63,855 nucleotides of DNA. Origin: Penumbrarchaeum sp964445525 (GTDB taxonomy: Archaea > Thermoplasmatota > Penumbrarchaeia > Penumbrarchaeales > Penumbrarchaeaceae). Numbering within the stretch: position 1 is the first letter of the stretch; each line of letters opens with the position of its first letter. Shown piece after piece: positions 27,128 to 33,718 of this stretch. The notes under the pieces are model-generated. The model did not search any database. It saw only the letters and a list, made by a program, of their open reading frames with translations, and was not told where the DNA came from. The position numbers and the translations under genes are program-made. The stretch is from assembly GCA_964445525.1 (NCBI GenBank), contig CAYULA010000019.1:1-63855 (forward strand). The letters are read 5' to 3'.

Positions 27128-28141
27128 ATGAAATACAAACCGGAGGTGGCCGTGTGGGAGACAACGTTGAGATGCAATCTCAGATGCTCACACTGCGGTT
27201 CCGTTGCAGGTGATGCAAGGACCGATGAGCTTTCCACGAAGGTGTGTTTCTCTTTGATCGAGCAGCTGACGGAACTCGGGTGCAAGGACGTCTCCCTGAT
27301 GGGTGGAGAGTTCCTCATAAGGAAGGATTGGCATGCACTGGGAGCATGTGTCAAGGACCTCGGTATGGAACTCTGCATGGTATCAAATGGTATCCTGGTT
27401 CCGGATAACCTCCGGGAGATATCGAGCCTTGAACCGAAGGTTGTGGGCATCTCGGTGGACGGTATGAAGGAATCTCATGAAAGGATCAGGGGAAAAGGGA
27501 CCTTTGACAGGACGATGAAAGCGGTGGATATGCTTATTGAGAAAGGCATTCAGACTACCCTGATTACCACCATCAGCAAGATCAATTTCAGGGACCTGCC
27601 GAAAATGGCGGAGATGATAAAGGGAAATGGGTGCAACTGGCAGATACAGGTAGCCATGCCATTCGGGAATTTTTCCAGGGACCTCCTGATCTCCGAGGAA
27701 GATTACTACGCTTCGGCCATGTTCATCGCAAAACAGAGGATCGATAATGAATTCGAGGATATGCCGGTTATAGGGGCACACTGCTACGGATATCATTCAA
27801 AGGTCCTTCCCGGATGCAAATGGAGCGGGTGCACCGCGGGATTGAGGTCCGTGGGAATCACCTCCAACGGAGGGATCGTTGGTTGTCTTTCAATGGGAAA
27901 TGAGAGGTTCATCGAGGGAAATGTCAGGGAGAGGCCCCTGCGAGAGATATGGGAGGACCCCGGATCCTTTTCTTACAACAGGAATTTCAGCAAGGAGGAC
28001 CTCGGACCGAACTGCAAAGGGTGCAGGTACGGGAAGAAATGCAAAGGTGGCTGCAACTCGGTTTCGATTTCACTCACGGAGAGGTTCCACAACGATCCTT
28101 ACTGCTTCAGGAGGATCGAGAAAGAGATCATCTGTGTTTAA
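27128..28141 (+). CDS. Radical SAM/SPASM enzyme
   Basis: A 337-residue radical SAM enzyme. The cluster-binding motif CNLRCSHC is at about residues 16-23, followed by LMGGEFLIRKDW (SAM-binding GGE) and GISVDGMKESHERIRG. The C-terminal SPASM-type region has many cysteines (CKWSGCTAG, GCLSMGNERF, NCKGCRYGKKCKGGC, DPYCF) able to hold extra iron-sulfur clusters. SPASM enzymes commonly modify peptides or proteins, so a post-translational modification role with the upstream methyltransferase is plausible. The ATG at 27128 has GAGG nine bases upstream; a TTG at 27119 is the alternative. Confidence 0.88.
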   Translation: MKYKPEVAVWETTLRCNLRCSHCGSVAGDARTDELSTKVCFSLIEQLTELGCKDVSLMGGEFLIRKDWHALGACVKDLGMELCMVSNGILVPDNLREISSLEPKVVGISVDGMKESHERIRGKGTFDRTMKAVDMLIEKGIQTTLITTISKINFRDLPKMAEMIKGNGCNWQIQVAMPFGNFSRDLLISEEDYYASAMFIAKQRIDNEFEDMPVIGAHCYGYHSKVLPGCKWSGCTAGLRSVGITSNGGIVGCLSMGNERFIEGNVRERPLREIWEDPGSFSYNRNFSKEDLGPNCKGCRYGKKCKGGCNSVSISLTERFHNDPYCFRRIEKEIICV

Positions 28142-28187
28142 GGCCAATTATTGTCGGAGATATGTTTATTAAGGATAATCGTGGTTA

Positions 28188-28205
28188 CCGTAACCATGGT
28201 TACGG
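28188..28205. promoter_or_regulatory. 18-bp perfect palindrome centred on an ATPase start codon
   Basis: CCGTAACCATGGTTACGG is a perfect 18-base palindrome. Its centre falls in the ATG at 28196-28198. A further half-site GGTTAC lies directly upstream (28183-28188). A TATA-like TTTATTAA is about 25 bases before the ATG, so this site would lie on the transcription start of a leaderless mRNA. This position suits a repressor operator. Confidence 0.7.
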
Positions 28206-29428
28206 GAATGGCCATTACTCGTGATGTGCTTGATTCCATAAAAGGCATCGATATATGGATGCTTGTCTACGGTAGGAGAAAGGTAGGGAAAACCTATCTG
28301 ATAAGAAATTTCATGGAACATGACCAATACATCCTGATAAAAAGAGGTGGGGGCGCATTATTTGAAACCGGTTCGAAAAGATCTTACGATGACAATGAAA
28401 TTGCAATGGATATGATCATAGACAGGGTAGAAAGCGGAAAGGTTGTTGTGGTAGACGAGTTTCAGAGATTACCAACCCAATTTATCGACAGGCTCCAAAT
28501 GGTACACCCGAAGGGCCAGGTAATATTGATGGGTTCCTCTTTCAAGATTGCAAAGGACCTCCTTTCATCGAAGTCTCCTCTTTTGGGGCTTCTTGCCGAG
28601 GTAAAGATGACATTGATGAAACCATCAGAGGTCGTGCTGGGTCTCTCGGAACATATGAATCCGGAAGATGCGATCGAACTTGGTACCTACCTCCGAGATC
28701 CCTGGACGATTCCTTATTTTTCCGGCACCCCGGATGATACTATTTTGAGAATATTGAAACATTCACGCGAAGCCATTCCGGCCCTTATCGGAGAGATATT
28801 CCTTTCCGAGGAAAGGTATCTTTCCCGGGTGTACGAGGGAATTCTCAGATCCCTGTCAAATGGAAAAACTACATTGAAAGAGGTTGCCGATCAACTTCAT
28901 TCCAGGGGTTTGATCGCTTCAAATGATCCGTCATTGATAAGACAGTATATTTCCAACATGGAATCGATGGATCTAATTCAAAGAATCCCTGTCAATAACA
29001 GGAAGGGCAACTACTACAGTGTGAGGTCCAAGATCATGGATCTGTATTTTTATATAGATGAGAAATACGGGTTCGATCTCGAGGGAATGGAACTTGCCCG
29101 GGAAGTATACAAGGAAAGGTCCCCAAGGCATATTGAATCTTTCATAGGTGAGATACTGGCTCAAATCCTCAAGGGATCCTTCGAGTACCGGATGGACAAG
29201 GATTCCGAAGTGGATATTATGATCACAAGAAGGAATAAAACCATCCTCGCTGGTGAAGTGAAATGGTCAGAGAAAGTCAAAAAATCCGATATCAGGAAGT
29301 TCCTGAGAAAGGTGGAGGACCTCGAATGCAGGAAAGTTATGATATCCAAAAAGAAAATCGAAACCGATGAAGTGGAAAGTATGACTCCCGATGACTTGTT
29401 AAAGGAATTGAAAGCTCTTCGAAAATAA
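28196..29428 (+). CDS. AAA ATPase with winged helix and PD-(D/E)XK-like C-terminus
   Basis: A 410-residue soluble protein of the archaeal AAA/STAND-like ATPase group (COG1672-like). Walker A is YGRRKVGKTYLI, Walker B VVVVDEFQRL, followed by sensor-like VILMGSS. A winged helix lies at about residues 225-285 (TTLKEVADQLHSRGLI, ISNMESMDLIQRI). The C-terminus carries SEVDIMITRRNKTILAGEVK, a D-x(n)-ExK pattern of PD-(D/E)XK nuclease folds. The ATG at 28196 is chosen because it lies about 25 bases after a TATA-like element and within a perfect palindrome; an in-frame TTG at 28151 would lie upstream of it. Role unknown; it shares its architecture with two other genes in this window. Confidence 0.8.
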   Translation: MVTGMAITRDVLDSIKGIDIWMLVYGRRKVGKTYLIRNFMEHDQYILIKRGGGALFETGSKRSYDDNEIAMDMIIDRVESGKVVVVDEFQRLPTQFIDRLQMVHPKGQVILMGSSFKIAKDLLSSKSPLLGLLAEVKMTLMKPSEVVLGLSEHMNPEDAIELGTYLRDPWTIPYFSGTPDDTILRILKHSREAIPALIGEIFLSEERYLSRVYEGILRSLSNGKTTLKEVADQLHSRGLIASNDPSLIRQYISNMESMDLIQRIPVNNRKGNYYSVRSKIMDLYFYIDEKYGFDLEGMELAREVYKERSPRHIESFIGEILAQILKGSFEYRMDKDSEVDIMITRRNKTILAGEVKWSEKVKKSDIRKFLRKVEDLECRKVMISKKKIETDEVESMTPDDLLKELKALRK

Positions 29429-29485
29429 TATCATTTTCTACCTGTAGAGGGTGGGTTTAAATAACGGACGGGATGATTTCAACTC

Positions 29486-30220
29486 ATGGTTTCGGGAAGA
29501 TGGTTGTTGATTCCGGTTGTCTTTTCAATCCTGATCATTCCCGGATGCCTTGACAGATTGTTCAACAATGAGGTCTATCTTGATGTCACCATAGAAAGTG
29601 AGCTGGATTATGACGTGATGGTCATTATTGAGATAGAAGGAGATGAGATCCACAGGGAACGAGCAGAGGGTTCCACGGGTGGTGGAGTCCGTCCGGTTTC
29701 TTCTACCGGATACACCTTGAAGAGGGGAGAAATCGACCTCGAAGTGGTTGTTGAGTACCTCGACGGTGAATCAATGTATGCATGGTCTGAAAAATATGAT
29801 CTGAAAAGGGATTCCGAGATATCGATCAAGGTAGGCAAATCCGGTCTGGATGTTATTGTGGAAGAGATCGATTATGAGGATCCTCCGGAGAACAACATGG
29901 CTCCCGCGCTGAGAAACGGTGGATACGAGATACTTGAAAACGAATCCTGTCTGTTCAAGGTGGAATACAGGGATCCGGATGGAGATATGCCGGCGGATCA
30001 TGTTTTGATGATCTGGAGAGAGGTTCCTTTCGGATACAGGGATAATAGAACAGAAGTGTTCATCTACCAATTGATCGAAAACGGAACGAATGATAATGGC
30101 TGGATGGAATTTAATGTGATTGTCGAGGAGTTCGATGAAGGAGATGAGTTCAATTTTGCATTCTCGGATGGCTTTGACATCGCCATTGCGGAGGACGATA
30201 CGCCTTTCACGGACCCGTAG
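29486..30220 (+). CDS. Secreted lipoprotein of unknown function
   Basis: A 244-residue lipoprotein. The signal RWLLIPVVFSILIIPGC ends in a lipobox (IPGC). The first half is a beta-rich domain rich in Glu and Asp (VYLDVTIESELDYDVMVIIEIEGDE). The second half has an Ig/PKD-like feel (CLFKVEYRDPDGDMPADHVLMIW, then FAFSDGFDIAIAED). No enzyme motif. TTTAAATAA at about 29455-29463 lies some 27 bases before the ATG, so the gene is probably leaderless. The next gene, a beta-propeller protein, starts nine bases after its stop, so they probably form a two-gene operon. Confidence 0.7.
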   Translation: MVSGRWLLIPVVFSILIIPGCLDRLFNNEVYLDVTIESELDYDVMVIIEIEGDEIHRERAEGSTGGGVRPVSSTGYTLKRGEIDLEVVVEYLDGESMYAWSEKYDLKRDSEISIKVGKSGLDVIVEEIDYEDPPENNMAPALRNGGYEILENESCLFKVEYRDPDGDMPADHVLMIWREVPFGYRDNRTEVFIYQLIENGTNDNGWMEFNVIVEEFDEGDEFNFAFSDGFDIAIAEDDTPFTDP

Positions 30221-30229
30221 GTGATCATG

Positions 30230-31531
30230 ATGAAGAATTTACCCATGTTTCTGATAGTTCTGATTCTCATCCTCCCTCTTGCAGGTTCGGGTACTCAATT
30301 CAGGAACGGTCCCGAACGTTCGGGTGTATATCCGGGAGATTCGGGAATTGTGAACGGAACTCTTGAAGTACTTGTTGGAACGGTGGATTCCGTCACATCG
30401 GGTCCTGTCATCGGACCTGACGGAACGATATATTTCGGAACCGGTTCATATGACGGTCATTTCTATGCAGTAGATAATATTGGGAAAATAAAATGGAGGT
30501 TTCATGCAGGATGGGATATTCTTTCCTCTCCTGCCCTGGATCATGAAGGGAATATCTATCTCGGCATCACACATCGAACGGGAGATAAAGGATACCTGTT
30601 ATCCCTTTCTGCTGATGGGGAGGTCCTGTGGGACCATGAAACAAGGGATTGGATAGAATCCTCGATACTGTTGACCGTCAATGATACGATAATCGCATGC
30701 GATCTGAAAGGATGGGTATACTGCCTTACTCTGAACGGATCTTTGCTTTGGGAATTTCAGGCCCCTTTTTCGATCCGCCATTCCCCCTCCTCCGACCGAT
30801 TTGGAAACATATACCTGTCGACAGGGATGTATCTTCATTCGTACGATCCGGAGGGTTCGTTCAGATGGGAAATCAAACTGAATCAGAGCGATACATCCTC
30901 ACCGTTGATACTCGACGACGACGATTCCCTGATAATCGCAGATTCCACCGGCGGGGTATACAGGATCGGATTGAACGGAGAGATATTGTGGACCTCGGAG
31001 ATAGGATTCGGAGCCATTTCGAATCCGGTTGTCCTACAAAACGGATCCATTCTTATCGGCAGGACCCGTGGATACCGTTTCTACGGACCTGTTGCGGACA
31101 GGGAGGGGAATATGATCTTCGGTTCCGGGGGTTGTCTCTACTGTCTCCTTGAAAACGGTTCGTTGAAATGGAATATCACAGTGCATGATGTAACCACGGA
31201 ACCGATAATAGACCCTGATGGACGGATAATTGTAGGAACGCATCACGGACTGATGATAATCGGAAATACCGACAGGACCTGGCCCAGGATCAGAAAGGAC
31301 CTGATGCCATATCCATGGAGCGAATCCGGGACGACCTTGTATTGTTTTGATGAAACCGGTGAGATCCAGTGGGTTTTCGAAAGTGAGGAAGCCGATCTCG
31401 AAGAACTGTATCACGGATCCCGATACGAGGATCATGGGATCCCCTTTCCGACCGTATGGGTGATTGTGGTCTCTCTCTTCGTAGCCCTTGTAATCTTTCT
31501 GATGATGAGGACCGGAAAACAAAAATCCTAG
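30230..31531 (+). CDS. Membrane-anchored PQQ-like beta-propeller protein
   Basis: A 433-residue exported protein. Residues 1-21 are a signal peptide. Residues 30-370 contain about seven PQQ/WD-like blades with phrases GPDGTIYFGTGSYDGHFYAVD, GNIYLGITHRTGDKGYLLSLS, GWVYCLTLNGSLLWEF and GCLYCLLENGSLKWNI. The W-x-F/Y ends of blades are clear. A single C-terminal helix (VWVIVVSLFVALVIFLMM) anchors it. This resembles BamB-type or pyrroloquinoline-dehydrogenase-like propellers, but no cofactor-binding residues are evident, so a binding role is likely. GGTGA lies five bases before the ATG at 30230; ATG at 30227 is an alternative. Its stop overlaps that of the convergent ATPase gene in CTAG. Confidence 0.82.
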   Translation: MKNLPMFLIVLILILPLAGSGTQFRNGPERSGVYPGDSGIVNGTLEVLVGTVDSVTSGPVIGPDGTIYFGTGSYDGHFYAVDNIGKIKWRFHAGWDILSSPALDHEGNIYLGITHRTGDKGYLLSLSADGEVLWDHETRDWIESSILLTVNDTIIACDLKGWVYCLTLNGSLLWEFQAPFSIRHSPSSDRFGNIYLSTGMYLHSYDPEGSFRWEIKLNQSDTSSPLILDDDDSLIIADSTGGVYRIGLNGEILWTSEIGFGAISNPVVLQNGSILIGRTRGYRFYGPVADREGNMIFGSGGCLYCLLENGSLKWNITVHDVTTEPIIDPDGRIIVGTHHGLMIIGNTDRTWPRIRKDLMPYPWSESGTTLYCFDETGEIQWVFESEEADLEELYHGSRYEDHGIPFPTVWVIVVSLFVALVIFLMMRTGKQKS

Positions 31532-33018
31532 ATAAGCAACAGGAAGATGTGAGCAGGCACAAGTACAAGGTTTCTCCGAATTTCCAATAGATCTTTTGTT
31601 ATTACCATTCCCTTCCCGAATGATTTGATCCCCGATAACTCGTTATCTCTTATTTTTTCTGAATATTTTACTTCGATGGGGATAACCTCATCTTTCATGA
31701 AGGAAAGAAAGTCCACTTCTTTCTCTGAACCCTTCTTTCTCCAGAAAAGAACCTTCTCGTGATGAGAAAACAGGTCTGAAGGTGCCAATGAATATGCCAT
31801 TCTGATCAAATGGTTCGATATTACCATTTCGACAATTTTTCCTTTTGTATCCGAATCTGCAAGGTGATCCACAGATTCCCGGAAAAGATTATTGATACCG
31901 AATGCCCATCCTCTGAGAGAGTGATAGATGAAAGGATCCGAAATGTAAATTTTTTTCTCACTTCGAGTTTTGATTCTATTTTTATGGAGATCCACCTGAT
32001 AAAAGGTGTTCAATACGAATGATCTTTCAAGTGATTCAAGATACTTATGTACGGTATTATGGGATCCTATCTCATTTTCCTTTGCGATGGAATTATTGGA
32101 TATTTTTGAGGTCATTTTACCGATGACCGATCTGAGTATCTGTTTGGTTATGTTGTCAGACAGACCAAAACCTGAAATGTCCCCCAATACAGACCTGACG
32201 TAGATTCCATATATGTCATCCTGGATTGAACTATTTTCCTTGAAAAGGGATATCGGTCTCGGAAGTCCTCCGGTAATCAGATAATTCTCGAATAGAGTTT
32301 TCAGAGAATCTCCTTCAAACAAAGATATTTCCTTGATTACATCGGGAATCGTTCCGTGAAGGAGTTTCTGTATCGTTTCCATCCTGACCGAGGCTGGATT
32401 ATTGAAAAAGTACTCTAATTGATGATTGTCCACTCTTGTCAGGAGATTTGCGTATTCCCTGAATTTCATGGGCATCAAGATCTTGTCCAGAACATGTTCA
32501 GATCCTTCCCCTCTTCTTCCAGGCAATCTCTCCAATGATCTGCCAATATCTATGGAGTGAGAACCGGTCAGTACTATCGTTCTATTCCCTGTTCTTCCCT
32601 GATCGCTAAGTAATTTTATAACCCTCTCCCAATCGAAAACATTTGTGATTTCATCAAGAAAAAGATATTTTCTTTCACCATTGGAAAACCTTTTTGATAG
32701 TTCCTCATAGGATACTATCAGATCCATGAATTGTTCCTTTGTATCAAGCAGGTCCATTGAATAATAAAGGATATTGAAAGGTTTGACACCCTTTTCAAGC
32801 AATTTGTTTTTTATGATCATCTTGATAGTAGTTGTCTTTCCCACCTGTCTGGGTCCTCTGATGGTGTAAACCAGATCCTCATTCCAATCAAAATAATCCA
32901 TCATTCTGGGATGCCATTTGATTTTGGACCTTTTCAGATCGAGAATATGCTTATCGGATTCGATGGCATTGATATCCTTCCACCAGGGATTTTGATCTAA
33001 TAGGGACCTTTCATCCAT
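31528..33018 (-). CDS. AAA ATPase with DUF4143-like PD-(D/E)XK C-terminus
   Basis: A 496-residue protein of the COG1373-like family. Walker A is IRGPRQVGKTTTIK, Walker B KYLFLDEITNV, sensor region NRTIVLTGSHS. The middle contains a winged-helix region (MTSKISNNSIAKENEIGSHN, about residues 300-345) and the C-terminus a DUF4143-like domain ending in KEVDFLSFMKDEVIPIEVKY, with D-x(n)-ExK of PD-(D/E)XK nucleases. Proteins of this family are widespread in archaea with no agreed function. A TATA box inside the first of three operator repeats lies 25 bases before the ATG, so the mRNA is probably leaderless. Its composition is AT-rich, and no AGG(A/T)CCT word was found in it, unlike its neighbours. 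Its stop overlaps the convergent propeller gene by four bases. Confidence 0.85.
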   Translation of the reverse strand: MDERSLLDQNPWWKDINAIESDKHILDLKRSKIKWHPRMMDYFDWNEDLVYTIRGPRQVGKTTTIKMIIKNKLLEKGVKPFNILYYSMDLLDTKEQFMDLIVSYEELSKRFSNGERKYLFLDEITNVFDWERVIKLLSDQGRTGNRTIVLTGSHSIDIGRSLERLPGRRGEGSEHVLDKILMPMKFREYANLLTRVDNHQLEYFFNNPASVRMETIQKLLHGTIPDVIKEISLFEGDSLKTLFENYLITGGLPRPISLFKENSSIQDDIYGIYVRSVLGDISGFGLSDNITKQILRSVIGKMTSKISNNSIAKENEIGSHNTVHKYLESLERSFVLNTFYQVDLHKNRIKTRSEKKIYISDPFIYHSLRGWAFGINNLFRESVDHLADSDTKGKIVEMVISNHLIRMAYSLAPSDLFSHHEKVLFWRKKGSEKEVDFLSFMKDEVIPIEVKYSEKIRDNELSGIKSFGKGMVITKDLLEIRRNLVLVPAHIFLLLI

Positions 33019-33028
33019 GTTCTAATAA

Positions 33029-33124
33029 TGACAAGTTGTATATAAATGCCTTGTCACCGCTCTGACAAGCTGTTTATAAATGCCTTGTCACTTCACTGAC
33101 AAGTTCTTTATAAACGCCTTGTCA
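33029..33124. promoter_or_regulatory. Triple tandem operator array on an ATPase promoter
   Basis: Three 28-base copies start at 33029, 33063 and 33097, with an exact 34-base period and 6-base spacers. Each copy is an inverted repeat with perfect 7-base arms, TGACAAG and CTTGTCA, around a 14-base centre containing a TATA box (TATAAA or close). The first copy spans the likely TATA box of the ATPase gene (about 25 bases from its ATG at 33018). The copies therefore look like a cooperative autoregulatory operator. Confidence 0.85.
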
Positions 33125-33139
33125 TTCTGAATATAAATA

Positions 33140-33694
33140 TCACTTCTCGAGACGTGCTCTTATCCGCTTGAACAGGACCTCATCGATCTTTCCCGTGAGG
33201 AGGTCCTCTGCCGCCCTCTTCAAGATCTCTTTTTTGAGGGTCTTTTGGTCAATATAAGAAAACCTTGTTGATCTTCCATCCTTCCATTTTCTTACAAGAC
33301 CAATGGTGAGCAGGGTCCCGATATTGTAATTGAAAGTGAATCTGGAGCATTTCACCAACCTGCATATCTCCTTCTGGTTGGCCCCCGGATTACCCTTGAT
33401 CCTGTGAAGAATTCTCTGCTGGATCTCTGATAGTGGAACACCTATAAAATTTCCATCGGGATCAAAATATCCGGAATGTCTCTCGTCCTTCGGATAATAA
33501 CATCTCCTCCCGTTTATTACCTTGCCCGAGATCAAACTCTTTCTTTCGAGGTAATGGAGATGGTATCTGAGAGTTCCATCGGACATCTGATAGATATTCT
33601 TGAGGGTAACAAAGGTAACCCCGGGATAGGTGGTGATATGATTGAAGATGGATCTTCTTGAATGATGTCCCATCGCTCCGTCCCCGGTCTCCAT
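33140..33694 (-). CDS. Double winged-helix transcription regulator
   Basis: A 184-residue soluble protein with two winged helix-turn-helix units. The first (about residues 10-75) has SIFNHITTYPGVTFVTLKNI and LRYHLHYLERKSLISGKVI with a wing ending in RRCYYPKD. The second (about 88-150) has IQQRILHRIKGNPGANQKEI and FNYNIGTLLTIGLVRKW. This double-wHTH layout is common in archaeal regulators of membrane or surface genes. It starts 24 bases after the stop of the upstream TSP3 protein gene, with GAGGGTG before its ATG, so it is likely in the same operon. Its target is unknown. It precedes the operator array and ATPase gene but does not obviously belong with them. Confidence 0.8.
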   Translation of the reverse strand: METGDGAMGHHSRRSIFNHITTYPGVTFVTLKNIYQMSDGTLRYHLHYLERKSLISGKVINGRRCYYPKDERHSGYFDPDGNFIGVPLSEIQQRILHRIKGNPGANQKEICRLVKCSRFTFNYNIGTLLTIGLVRKWKDGRSTRFSYIDQKTLKKEILKRAAEDLLTGKIDEVLFKRIRARLEK

Positions 33695-33718
33695 GATACA
33701 CCCTCTTGAATCCCGGGG

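Noticed and set aside
33029..33124. CRISPR-like repeat array
   Set aside because: Only three copies, 6-base spacers, and inverted arms around TATA boxes; this fits operators, not CRISPR.
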